From: Gammaproteobacteria bacterium
Lineage (GTDB): Bacteria; Pseudomonadota; Gammaproteobacteria; Enterobacterales; Kangiellaceae
Assembly: GCA_002401655.1 (NCBI GenBank)
Contig: NVTT01000030.1
Location: forward strand, 1,677-8,359
DNA: 6,683 nucleotides
Reading direction: 5' to 3'
The position numbers and the translations under genes are program-made. How positions within the stretch are numbered: position 1 is the stretch's first letter; the number at the start of each line of letters is the position of its first letter. Of the stretch, positions 1 through 6,675 are shown piece by piece. Below the pieces are notes generated by a model. It saw nothing but the letters and a program-made list of their open reading frames with translations. It ran no database searches and was not told the DNA's origin.

Positions 1-1170
1 GATGTTATAAGAAATGACCGACTTGAAAATTTAAGTTCAGGGCTTGTCGCATACGTTCTCAATAATGATGGAACTTTGGTTTGGCAATCACCCTCAAGTG
101 AATTGTTTGAAAGTTTGCCGGATATTGAAAACAAATTAGTGTTAAATAAATTGTCTGAATCAGATTTTGAAGGACGAGCGATGTTTTGGATTGGTGAATC
201 GATTATTTGGGAACATAGCGAAACATCAGAAAAAAATTACTATTTTATTATTGGTGAAAAACAAAATATTCTTATCTCTGGTGTCAATGCTTTTGAATCA
301 CAAATTCTTTTTTGGCTAGTACTTTCTGCCATTGCTTTGTTAGTGGTTTTTTCATATGCGGTTAATTTTTCTTTAAAGCCGTTAAGAAATGCCCAGTTTC
401 AGATGGAGTTAATTAGTCAAGGTAAGAAGAAATTAGTCGAAGGGGAGTTTCCTGAAGAATTAACCCCTCTGACTTCCAGTATAAATAAATTGTTACATAG
501 TGAAGCGAGACAAAAAATTAGATATCGAGATACTTTAGGGAATCTAGCCCATAGTTTAAAAACGCCCTTAGCTATTATTAAAGGCGAACTGGACAAGGCG
601 CAAAATAAAGTATCAAGCGAAAGCAAAGAGCATCTTGAAAGAAATGAACTCATACAAAATCAAGTTGATAGAATTAATGACATAGTAAAATATCAATTGA
701 ATCGAAGTGTTATATCAAGTGGACAAACACTTGTGAAAAACTGTCCATTTGAAGTTGAAGCGGAAAAAATAGTTGATGCGCTAAAAAAAGTACATCGTGA
801 TAAAAATCTAGATATTAGCCATCGTATAGCAACTAATACAATTTTCCCGGGAGATTCTGGTGACTTGTTGGAGCTCATCGGAAATTTAACGGATAACGCT
901 TGTAAGTGGGCAACTTCGATGGTTGTACTTTCTGCAAAACCAAAAGATAATCATTTGTTTATTTATGTTGAGGATGATGGGCCAGGAATCGCGCTAAATC
1001 AGCGTGAGGCAATACTCGATAGAGGTAAGCGATTGGATGAGCAAACTGAAGGCCAAGGACTTGGTTTATCCATTGTTATGGATATTATAAAAAATTATCA
1101 AGGCAGTATTCATATAGAAACCAGTGCCTTAGGCGGGGCGCTCTTTCTGATTTCTATACCTCTTAACTAA
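1..1170 (+). CDS. PhoQ-like sensor histidine kinase, 5'-truncated by the window edge
   Basis: This is an inner-membrane two-component sensor kinase that autophosphorylates a histidine and passes the phosphate to a response regulator, presumably encoded just left of the window. The reading frame is open from base 1, so the gene starts upstream; 389 codons are visible. Counting residues from the TTG at 76: the end of a periplasmic sensor domain (to about 75), a transmembrane helix (about 77-97), a short HAMP-like linker (about 98-147), and an H-box GNLAHSLKTPLA with the phospho-acceptor His159 (bases 550-552). These are followed by an N-box ELIGNLTDNACKWA (266-279), a G1 box DDGPGI (300-305) and a G2 box GQGLGLSI (326-333). 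All catalytic motifs are intact. The LAHSLKTPLA sequence and the EELTPL...INKLL linker are typical of the PhoQ branch. The true signal (Mg2+, peptides, envelope stress) cannot be read from this part. The stop overlaps the dinB start. Confidence 0.93.
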   Translation, partial: DVIRNDRLENLSSGLVAYVLNNDGTLVWQSPSSELFESLPDIENKLVLNKLSESDFEGRAMFWIGESIIWEHSETSEKNYYFIIGEKQNILISGVNAFESQILFWLVLSAIALLVVFSYAVNFSLKPLRNAQFQMELISQGKKKLVEGEFPEELTPLTSSINKLLHSEARQKIRYRDTLGNLAHSLKTPLAIIKGELDKAQNKVSSESKEHLERNELIQNQVDRINDIVKYQLNRSVISSGQTLVKNCPFEVEAEKIVDALKKVHRDKNLDISHRIATNTIFPGDSGDLLELIGNLTDNACKWATSMVVLSAKPKDNHLFIYVEDDGPGIALNQREAILDRGKRLDEQTEGQGLGLSIVMDIIKNYQGSIHIETSALGGALFLISIPLN

Positions 1171-2228
1171 TGAGGAAAATTATCCACGTTGACATGGATT
1201 GCTACTACGCGGCGATTGAAGAACGGGATGATCCTCACCTAAAAGGTCTTCCTGTTGCTGTGGGCGGTCGTCCTGAAAATCGAGGGGTGCTTGCGACTGC
1301 AAACTATGAAGCTAGAAAATTTGGTGTTCATTCCGCTATGGCATCCGGTTACGCAATGAAACTTTGTCCCCATCTGATCATCGTTAAACCTGAAATGACT
1401 AAGTATAAAAATGAGTCAATAAAAATTAGGAAAATATTTTCAAAATATACTGAGTTAATTGAACCCATGTCTCTTGATGAAGCTTATTTAGATACAACCG
1501 ATTCATCACATTGCCAAGGGAGTGCCACCTGGATTGCACAATCTATCTGTAAAGATATTTATGATACAACAGGATTAAATGCGTCTGCTGGTGTCGCGCA
1601 ATCGAAATTTTTAGCGAAAATCGCTAGTGACTGGAATAAACCAAATGGCATTAAGGTAGTTACTCCAGAGGATGAAATTGTTTTCATTAATCAACTTTCA
1701 ATTAGAAAACTGCATGGAGTAGGTAAAGTGCTTGCTTCAAAGTTGCAGTCTATGGATATTTTTAATTGCAAAGAGTTGCGGGGCGTATCTTTAGAAATAT
1801 TAGTAAAGCGATTTGGAAAAATGGGGAAGTATTTGTATGACTTGTGTCGTGGTATTGACGAGCGACAGGTGAGTTCTAACTCATTAAGAAAATCCGTCAG
1901 CGTGGAAACTACCTTTAATCAAGATATTTCTGAGTGGACAGAATGCGAAAGTGAGTTATTAAAGTTAGTTTCTAGTTTATCAAGACGATTAGCATCTGTT
2001 GAGGATGTTGATAAAATAAGTAAAGTGTATGTTAAAGTTAAGTTATCTAATTTTTCTTTGCATACCGCGGAGTCAATATCAATTGGACTGGACGTAAAAC
2101 TTCTGTTGGCTTTATTTAAACGTCTTCGAAAACAATATCCCCAGTCTATTCGATTATTAGGTATTGGCGTGCGGTTGCCAGACAAAAAGGAAGCTCAAAG
2201 TCTTCGGCAATTGGATATTCCATTTTAA
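1170..2228 (+). CDS. dinB: DNA polymerase IV (Y-family translesion polymerase)
   Basis: This cytoplasmic, error-prone DNA polymerase extends primers past damaged bases and lacks proofreading. The 352 residues match the 351 of E. coli Pol IV, and the conserved MRKIIHVDMDC N-terminus fixes the ATG at 1170. Metal ligands are D8, D103 and E104 (in SLDEAYLD). The steric-gate region reads C11-Y12-Y13 where E. coli has C-F-F. ARKFGV (48-53), SAGVAQSKFLAKIASDWNKP (139-158), a helix-hairpin-helix KLHGVGKVLASKL (180-192), and a little-finger domain starting near RKSVSVETTF (240-249) are all present. The last six residues, QLDIPF (347-352), fit a beta-clamp binding motif. The ATG shares one base with the upstream kinase stop (TAATG), and no Shine-Dalgarno sequence is visible before it, so translation probably depends on coupling to the kinase. 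I saw no LexA box directly upstream, so SOS control, if any, would act at an operon promoter outside the window. Confidence 0.97.
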   Translation: MRKIIHVDMDCYYAAIEERDDPHLKGLPVAVGGRPENRGVLATANYEARKFGVHSAMASGYAMKLCPHLIIVKPEMTKYKNESIKIRKIFSKYTELIEPMSLDEAYLDTTDSSHCQGSATWIAQSICKDIYDTTGLNASAGVAQSKFLAKIASDWNKPNGIKVVTPEDEIVFINQLSIRKLHGVGKVLASKLQSMDIFNCKELRGVSLEILVKRFGKMGKYLYDLCRGIDERQVSSNSLRKSVSVETTFNQDISEWTECESELLKLVSSLSRRLASVEDVDKISKVYVKVKLSNFSLHTAESISIGLDVKLLLALFKRLRKQYPQSIRLLGIGVRLPDKKEAQSLRQLDIPF

Positions 2229-2229
2229 T

Positions 2230-2279
2230 AGCCAGGCTCTTACTATTCTGGCTCTTACTCTTTAGACTCTTTTAGTCTA
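2230..2279. terminator. Convergent gene-end junction with two weak hairpins
   Basis: Two short inverted repeats lie between the ends of dinB and asnB. The first is AGCCAG (2230-2235) with CTGGCT (2248-2253). The second is TAGACT (2263-2268) with AGTCTA (2274-2279), which includes the asnB stop codon. They could act as weak bidirectional terminators. Neither has a GC-rich stem or a clean U-tract on either strand, so the call rests mainly on location between convergent genes. Confidence 0.3.
2235..2279. repeat. Three tandem degenerate 15-bp units
   Basis: Units begin at 2235, 2250 and 2265. The first two share the exact 10-mer GGCTCTTACT (2235-2244 and 2250-2259). The third begins GACTCTT, one mismatch over its first seven bases, and then diverges. 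The last unit runs over the asnB stop codon at 2272-2274. The same bases also form the inverted repeats described at this junction. The repeat is seen directly; its origin (replication slippage, for example) is inference. Confidence 0.6.
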
Positions 2280-4134
2280 TATACTCTCTATGCCAAAGTT
2301 CTAACACTAACAATTGCCAAAGAATGCGATGATGGTCTTCCGAGCCTTTTTTATGCTCTCCTAGAACTTTTTTAATTTCAGTTTGATCAAAATAGCCTCT
2401 AGCGTGAGAAATCTCACTATCAATGATGTTTTTAACAAAATCAAAAAGTTCACCTTTAAACATAATAGAAAGAGGTGTTGGAAAACCCAATTTTTTTCGA
2501 TAAAGAATTTCTTCAGTTAAATAAGGTTCCATTGCTTTCTTCAGAATATATTTGTTTTCATAACCTTTAAATCGATATTTGCTTGGCATGGTTGCAGAGA
2601 ACTCGATAAAGCGGTGATCTAAAAAGGGAACTCGTAACTCTAATGATGCGGCCATACTCATTCGATCGGCTTTAATCAATAAGTCATCCACTAACCATGT
2701 TTTTAGATCTAAATATTGCATTTTTGTTTGTAGATCATCATTTTTTGTATAATCATAAAACTGTTTTAATTTCGCTTGGTTATTATTGTTCTTAACATAT
2801 TCTGAAAACTTCTTGCTGTAGAGTTTGTTCTTTTGCGAATTCTCATAAAATGAAACACCAGAATAACTTTGTTCGATAGGCATTTCACTTAAATCAGCAT
2901 ATTTAGCCCATTTTGTACCTAACATCCTTAAAATAGGATTTAGAATTGGTTTACGAATGAAACTGGGGATTTTTTTATACTGTTCTACAACGTGCATATA
3001 TTTATAAATAGGATAGCCACCATATACTTCATCAGCCCCTTCACCAGATAAAACAACGGTTACTTTTTCTTTGGTCTTTTTAGCCAAATAATAAAGGGAA
3101 ATTGCAGCTGCTTCAGTAACAGGTTCATCCATATGTCTAATATATTCAGGAAGGAAGTTTTTGAAATCCTCTGCGGTCATGAAATATTCAGTGTGGTCAG
3201 TGTTAAACTGTTTTGCGACGGCGCGGGCATACTTTGTTTCGTTAAATTTGTCACCGTAGTCCCAAGCAACAGAAAAGGTTTTAATGTCTTTCACACCTTG
3301 TTTGTGCATCATTGCTACCACTGCAGAAGAGTCTATACCTCCACTCAAAAATACCCCTAATGGCACATCACTTCGTAGCTGTTTTTTTATAGCATCTTCA
3401 AACAAATTTTGAGTTTCTTTAATATAATATTCTTCACCTTTATCAACTGATTTGTCGTATTTGATATTCCAATATTGTTTGATTTCCACTTCACCATTTT
3501 TTATTGTCATATAATGGCCGGGCTCTAATTTGAAAATATTTTTGAATAAAGTGTTATTGGTTGGGCAATAACCAACACTCATATAGCTATCAATTAAACT
3601 TTTATTCACTTCTCTTTTTACGTCATCAATCTGTAGTAACGATTTTATTTCTGATGCAAAAGCGATCCCATCTTCTGTAAAAGTATAAAAGAGTGGTTTT
3701 ATACCGGTATGGTCTCGGGCCAATAAAAAATCTTGTTTTTTATTATCAAATATGCAAAATGCAAACATTCCGTTTAATTGGTTTAGGAAGTCAATTCCAG
3801 TATTTCTATACAGCTCTAACAATACTTCTGTATCGGATGTTGTATTGAAACTGACGCCAGCCCCTTTAAGAGTTTCTTTAAGCTCTAGGTAATTATAAAT
3901 CTCTCCATTAAAGCAAATGCTGGTTTTACTATCTTGACTAAGCATTGGTTGGTTCGAACGCTCATGCGTATCAATGATAGTCAGTCTTCGGTGGCCCAAA
4001 CCCAAAGCGCCTTCGTAGTGATAGCCATAACCATCAGGGCCACGATAAGTGATAACATCGCACATCGACTCGATCGATTTAGGGCTAACCGGCTGGTTAG
4101 TTTTGTAATTATATATTCCAGCAATACCGCACAT
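2272..4134 (-). CDS. asnB: Asparagine synthetase, glutamine-hydrolysing (AsnB type)
   Basis: This enzyme converts aspartate, ATP and glutamine to asparagine, AMP, PPi and glutamate; relatives in polysaccharide loci amidate sugar acids instead. The N-terminus is MCGIAGIYNY, with Cys2 as the glutaminase nucleophile exposed after Met removal, which fixes the start. The class II glutaminase domain covers about 2-170: R50 in GHRRLTIID, N76-G-E78 in FNGEIYNY, and D101 in SDTEVLL. The synthetase domain carries the PP-loop SGGIDSS (264-270), LSGEGADEVYGGY (362-374), and DDLLIKADRMSMAASLELRVPFLDHR (483-508). All key residues are present. At 620 residues it is longer than E. coli AsnB (554) and nearer the 610-640 residue forms found in Bacillus and in polysaccharide clusters. 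It lies 39 bp behind the glycosyltransferase on the same strand, so the two are probably one operon. The family assignment is firm; the choice between free asparagine synthesis and sugar amidation is open. Confidence 0.95.
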   Translation of the reverse strand: MCGIAGIYNYKTNQPVSPKSIESMCDVITYRGPDGYGYHYEGALGLGHRRLTIIDTHERSNQPMLSQDSKTSICFNGEIYNYLELKETLKGAGVSFNTTSDTEVLLELYRNTGIDFLNQLNGMFAFCIFDNKKQDFLLARDHTGIKPLFYTFTEDGIAFASEIKSLLQIDDVKREVNKSLIDSYMSVGYCPTNNTLFKNIFKLEPGHYMTIKNGEVEIKQYWNIKYDKSVDKGEEYYIKETQNLFEDAIKKQLRSDVPLGVFLSGGIDSSAVVAMMHKQGVKDIKTFSVAWDYGDKFNETKYARAVAKQFNTDHTEYFMTAEDFKNFLPEYIRHMDEPVTEAAAISLYYLAKKTKEKVTVVLSGEGADEVYGGYPIYKYMHVVEQYKKIPSFIRKPILNPILRMLGTKWAKYADLSEMPIEQSYSGVSFYENSQKNKLYSKKFSEYVKNNNNQAKLKQFYDYTKNDDLQTKMQYLDLKTWLVDDLLIKADRMSMAASLELRVPFLDHRFIEFSATMPSKYRFKGYENKYILKKAMEPYLTEEILYRKKLGFPTPLSIMFKGELFDFVKNIIDSEISHARGYFDQTEIKKVLGEHKKGSEDHHRILWQLLVLELWHREYID

Positions 4135-4140
4135 GAATAA

Positions 4141-4146
4141 CTTCCT
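4141..4146 (-). promoter_or_regulatory. Ribosome binding site of asnB
   Basis: On the minus strand this reads AGGAAG (inside AAAGGAAG), six bases before the ATG at 4134. It supports the MCGI start and shows asnB can be initiated independently even though it follows the glycosyltransferase closely. Confidence 0.75.
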
Positions 4147-4173
4147 TTCGTTTTCTTTATCTAGGAACCTGCC

Positions 4174-5319
4174 CTAGTCTTTTTGTATGATTTTATAGAT
4201 GCTTTTAATACGTTCTTCCCAGCTATTGCTCGCCATATCTTTTGAACGGGAAATGTTTTTTTCAACATCATTTTCTTCAAACGCTTTTTCACAAGCTTCT
4301 AGGAAACCTTGGTTATTTTTACCTATATAACATTCGTCACCATAGGCTTTTTCAACTTCCGGAATATTCGTTGAGATAACCGGTAAACCAGCAGAAAAAT
4401 ATTCAGGCAGCTTTAACGGATTACAATTGTTAGTTAACTTAGAATAAACAAAAGGAATGGTTCCAAAATCTGCGCCTTTACAATAACCGGGTAATTCATC
4501 AAACTCTTTTTCTCCGAGTAAATGGATATTAGAATGTGCGTTGAATTCATTTTTATCCATTGAATATCGGCCAACATATACCCAAGACCATTCTGGTTTT
4601 TCTATAGCGAGGTATTTAACGAGATCTTTATCAACCCAATCATGGGAAATATGCCCAAAGAATAAAAATATAGGATGAGGGATGTCTTTGATATCTGATG
4701 CTATTTGAGTCGACTCATTTAGCGTGCTTGAAAATAATGAGTAGCTTACTCCGTGAGGCATGTAATGGGTGTTCTTATTTGTCTTTACGTTTTTGTCATA
4801 AAGTGTTCTTGCTGAGCAAAATATTACGTCAGCAGCTTTGTTAAGTTTTTTATCCATTTCTATAAAGCGTTGACCATCTAAACCACTAAAACTGGCTTGT
4901 TCATCAACGGTGTAATAAATGAGTTTCTTACGTTTCATATTGATGACGTAATCATGCCAGTTTTCTGAGAATACGAACATGTAAGGAAGTTTCATTCCCA
5001 ATTTCCATTTAGCCCAGCCAACTTGTAATTTTAATATAAGTTTATTGATAGCATGACGAAAAGGAAACCAACTAAAAGGTACAACAAGCGGAGTAAGTAC
5101 ATAAAGATTATCATCGACCTTTTTTATGCCTTTAAAAAATCCAGCTAGTTTCTTCCAGATCCTTTTTAGGTCATCGGAAGAAGCTGTTGGTGCTCTAAAT
5201 CCAATTGAAGAAACAAATAGCACTTTATTGTCTTTGGCAAACCTTGTTGAAAGTTGGTATTTGCTAGTTTTCCATCCCCAGTCATCTGAGGAGAAGAAAA
5301 CAATGCTTTCATTTTTCAT
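4174..5319 (-). CDS. GT-B fold glycosyltransferase (GT4-like)
   Basis: This is a probable cytoplasmic or membrane-associated retaining glycosyltransferase that moves a sugar from a nucleotide donor to a glycan or lipid-linked acceptor. The 381-residue length is typical of the family. The N-terminal acceptor half contains YYTVDEQ (135-141) and ADVIFCSARTLYDK (163-176), the pattern of a Rossmann-like domain ending in the hinge motif YMPHGVSYSLF (186-196). The C-terminal donor half has IFLFFGHISHDWVD (217-230), WVYVGR (246-251), and the donor-binding stretch NPLKLPEYFSAGLPVIST (300-317), then SWEERIKSI (366-374) near the end. No signal peptide or clear transmembrane helix is seen. The overall pattern recalls the TuaH-like branch used in surface polysaccharide synthesis. 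Donor and acceptor sugars cannot be predicted. It is the first gene of a likely two-gene operon with asnB, which hints at surface glycan work, but no flippase, polymerase or nucleotide-sugar gene is visible nearby. Confidence 0.85.
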   Translation of the reverse strand: MKNESIVFFSSDDWGWKTSKYQLSTRFAKDNKVLFVSSIGFRAPTASSDDLKRIWKKLAGFFKGIKKVDDNLYVLTPLVVPFSWFPFRHAINKLILKLQVGWAKWKLGMKLPYMFVFSENWHDYVINMKRKKLIYYTVDEQASFSGLDGQRFIEMDKKLNKAADVIFCSARTLYDKNVKTNKNTHYMPHGVSYSLFSSTLNESTQIASDIKDIPHPIFLFFGHISHDWVDKDLVKYLAIEKPEWSWVYVGRYSMDKNEFNAHSNIHLLGEKEFDELPGYCKGADFGTIPFVYSKLTNNCNPLKLPEYFSAGLPVISTNIPEVEKAYGDECYIGKNNQGFLEACEKAFEENDVEKNISRSKDMASNSWEERIKSIYKIIQKD

Positions 5320-5327
5320 TAAGTAAT

Positions 5328-5333
5328 TTCCTT
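5328..5333 (-). promoter_or_regulatory. Ribosome binding site of the glycosyltransferase gene
   Basis: On the minus strand this reads AAGGAA, eight bases before the ATG at 5319. It supports the MKNESIVFFS start. Confidence 0.7.
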
Positions 5334-5353
5334 GTGAGATCTATTCTGTTTTT

Positions 5354-5384
5354 ATTATATAAAGTTAAAATAATTTAATCTAAA
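5354..5384 (-). promoter_or_regulatory. Putative sigma-70 promoter of the glycosyltransferase-asnB unit
   Basis: A perfect minus-strand TATAAT occupies 5354-5359, which would place transcription start near 5347 and leave a leader of about 28 bases containing the ribosome binding site. The -35 element is poor: TAGATT (5377-5382) at 17-bp spacing or TTTAGA (5379-5384) at 19 bp. The stretch is very AT-rich, so a chance TATAAT is possible. A weak -35 would suit an activator-dependent promoter. Confidence 0.5.
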
Positions 5385-5388
5385 GACC

Positions 5389-5406
5389 AGTGGTAATAAA
5401 GTGGTA
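5389..5406. repeat. Direct 7-bp repeat with 11-bp period upstream of the putative promoter
   Basis: AGTGGTA occurs at 5389-5395 and again at 5400-5406, about one helical turn apart. Relative to the putative start site near 5347 this is roughly -42 to -59, a position where activators commonly bind. It also abuts the stop codon of the lipoprotein gene (5407-5409). The repeat is seen directly; a binding role is inference. Confidence 0.3.
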
Positions 5407-6513
5407 TTAGCGTTTATAAATTTGAACCCAATTACGTTCGCTAATAAACACCAACTCACCGTTTGGACCAAATGTGACGCCTTCATAAGCAGGAGCGCCT
5501 GACAGTTTGAGTTGAGATATTACTTCGCCTGTTTCAGGGTTCACTTGAATCACTTTACTCGCTTCTTGGCTGACAATAATAAGGGTCTTGCCCGAAGGGT
5601 CGAATACCATTCCAGCTAGATCTGTTATGACACCGGAAAATGCTTTTTCAGCATCAAAAGGCTCTTCAATTTTAACGACTCCGTTAGATAAAGAGTATGT
5701 GCCACTCGAGGTATTAGCATTATAGTAAACAACTCGCATTTTTGCTTCAGGATAACGGCCAGATCCCTCTTGTCCAGCATAAACCCTAGCTTTCCTATTT
5801 GTATCGCTTAATCTATAGGCTATGGCTTCAAAGCCTTTGTTCTTTTTCTTTGGTCTACCTGATAGCTGTATATTACTTTCACCATAATAGTAGCGATCAT
5901 CAATAGTATCGTCATCCATTTTAACTCGATGAGAAAAATTAGCTTCCGTTACTACTAATAAAGATTGACCATCAATAAAGCTGACACCTTCAGTATCATT
6001 ATTCATATTGCCCACTTTTTTTACTCGACCTAAGAATTTGAAATTTTTGTCGTATCGGTATAAAACGCCGGTGTTATTTTGAATAACAAAATATTCTTTT
6101 CGGTACGGATCCCATGTTATACCTGAAGCATTGGTTCCAATTTCTTTTAATGCAAAGGCTTTTGCTTTGTTTACGAATTGACTGATTTTAAATGAATCGG
6201 TAAATTCAGGGTACATGTCCAAAAGAATCTTCTGCGGTGTAGTTTTGGGAGCTCTGTCTTTGTTGACTGTTTCAATGGTTTCACCTTTGAAATCTTCAGT
6301 ATTTGAAAAAGGTGATTTGGATGGTTCTATATCAGTAGGCCGGTTAGGTTGCGTGCTACAACTAGCTAAAATTAATACTACAAAACTAATTAAGGCTATG
6401 TTTTTATGAGCTTTTAATCGTGTGATTCTTTGTTTTATCTTATCTAAATGTTTGATAGTTCTTATTCCTATGAGAGTCTTTTGTAGTCCTTTGCCAATTT
6501 GAGAGAATAGCAT
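5407..6513 (-). CDS. SdiA-regulated/YjiK-like beta-propeller lipoprotein
   Basis: This is a predicted envelope lipoprotein of the SdiA-regulated (YjiK) family, whose biochemical role is not established. A hydrophobic stretch (about 39-50) ends in the lipobox L49-A50-S51-C52; Ser follows the Cys, so outer-membrane sorting is expected. A Pro/Ser/Thr-rich linker (about 53-95) leads to the domain. Repeated blade-like motifs follow: ASGITWDP...FVIQNNTGVLYRYD (129-155), NDTEGVSFIDGQSLLVVTE (172-190), KGFEAIAY (226-233), LAGMVFDPSGKTLIIVSQE (299-317) and YEGVTFGPNGELVFISER (343-360). This pattern fits a beta-propeller. The start is uncertain. The ATG at 6513 gives about 37 residues before the hydrophobic core, much longer than a normal signal-peptide n-region, and lacks a visible Shine-Dalgarno sequence. 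However, no ATG, GTG or TTG exists between it and the hydrophobic core, nor in frame upstream before the stop at 6634-6636. It is separated from the glycosyltransferase by 87 bp. Confidence 0.85.
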   Translation of the reverse strand: MLFSQIGKGLQKTLIGIRTIKHLDKIKQRITRLKAHKNIALISFVVLILASCSTQPNRPTDIEPSKSPFSNTEDFKGETIETVNKDRAPKTTPQKILLDMYPEFTDSFKISQFVNKAKAFALKEIGTNASGITWDPYRKEYFVIQNNTGVLYRYDKNFKFLGRVKKVGNMNNDTEGVSFIDGQSLLVVTEANFSHRVKMDDDTIDDRYYYGESNIQLSGRPKKKNKGFEAIAYRLSDTNRKARVYAGQEGSGRYPEAKMRVVYYNANTSSGTYSLSNGVVKIEEPFDAEKAFSGVITDLAGMVFDPSGKTLIIVSQEASKVIQVNPETGEVISQLKLSGAPAYEGVTFGPNGELVFISERNWVQIYKR

Positions 6514-6559
6514 AGCAAAGAATAAATCGTAATAAGCGGAGCGAGTATTATTAGTGTGA

Positions 6560-6587
6560 ATTTTAGTGCTTATTTGTAATATATCAA
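6560..6587 (-). promoter_or_regulatory. Putative sigma-70 promoter of the lipoprotein gene
   Basis: On the minus strand TTGATA (6582-6587) and TAAAAT (6560-6565) are 16 bp apart, each a five-of-six match to TTGACA and TATAAT. Transcription would start near 6553, giving a leader of about 40 bases before the ATG at 6513. Both boxes and the spacing are reasonable, but the region is AT-rich. Confidence 0.5.
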
Positions 6588-6656
6588 TTATTCCTAAAAA
6601 GAGTGAAAAAATGATGATTTTATGTGAGGTCGTTCACAGCGCTAAAATATAGCTGG

Positions 6657-6675
6657 CATTTTGAGAATCATTTCC
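6657..6675. promoter_or_regulatory. Possible Fur-box-like site
   Basis: The 19-mer centred on TGAGAATCATT matches 13 of 19 positions of the classical Fur consensus GATAATGATAATCATTATC by my hand alignment. It lies about 100 bp upstream of the putative lipoprotein start site, so it would more naturally serve a gene right of the window. In AT-rich DNA this could be chance. Confidence 0.2.

Noticed and set aside
417..878. Minus-strand open frames at 417-653 and 693-878
   Set aside because: They lie fully inside the kinase gene, show no recognisable domain and have unnatural composition; they are shadows.
76..1170. Kinase starting at the TTG at 76
   Set aside because: The frame stays open to base 1 and the residues before it (RLENLSSGLVAYVLNNDG) fit the PhoQ-like sensor domain, so the gene begins outside the window.
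1060..1170. LexA (SOS) box for dinB
   Set aside because: I looked for CTGT-N8-ACAG before dinB and found none; any SOS control would lie upstream of the operon.
1919..2185. Minus-strand open frame opposite dinB
   Set aside because: Fully antisense to the well-conserved little-finger domain of Pol IV, with no support of its own.
3133..4140. Plus-strand open frames at 3133-3360 and 3934-4140
   Set aside because: Both are antisense to intact asnB motifs and have no recognisable product.
4161..4177. Hairpin CTAGG/CCTAG at the end of the glycosyltransferase gene as a terminator
   Set aside because: The stem is only 5 bp with no following U-tract, and asnB begins 39 bp downstream, so it is more likely chance.
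2272..5319. PEP-CTERM/exosortase-associated amidotransferase system
   Set aside because: AsnB-like proteins and sugar transferases occur in such loci, but no exosortase, PEP-CTERM protein or other marker is visible, so this is unsupported.
5320..5406. JUMPstart/ops element before the glycosyltransferase
   Set aside because: No GGCGGTAG-type ops sequence is present in the leader on the minus strand.
5126..6409. Plus-strand open frames at 5126-5326 and 6215-6409
   Set aside because: Shadows of the glycosyltransferase and lipoprotein genes.
6611..6652. 13-codon plus-strand open frame as a small protein or leader peptide
   Set aside because: Too short, with only a poor purine stretch before it and no attenuator-like structure or regulatory codon run.
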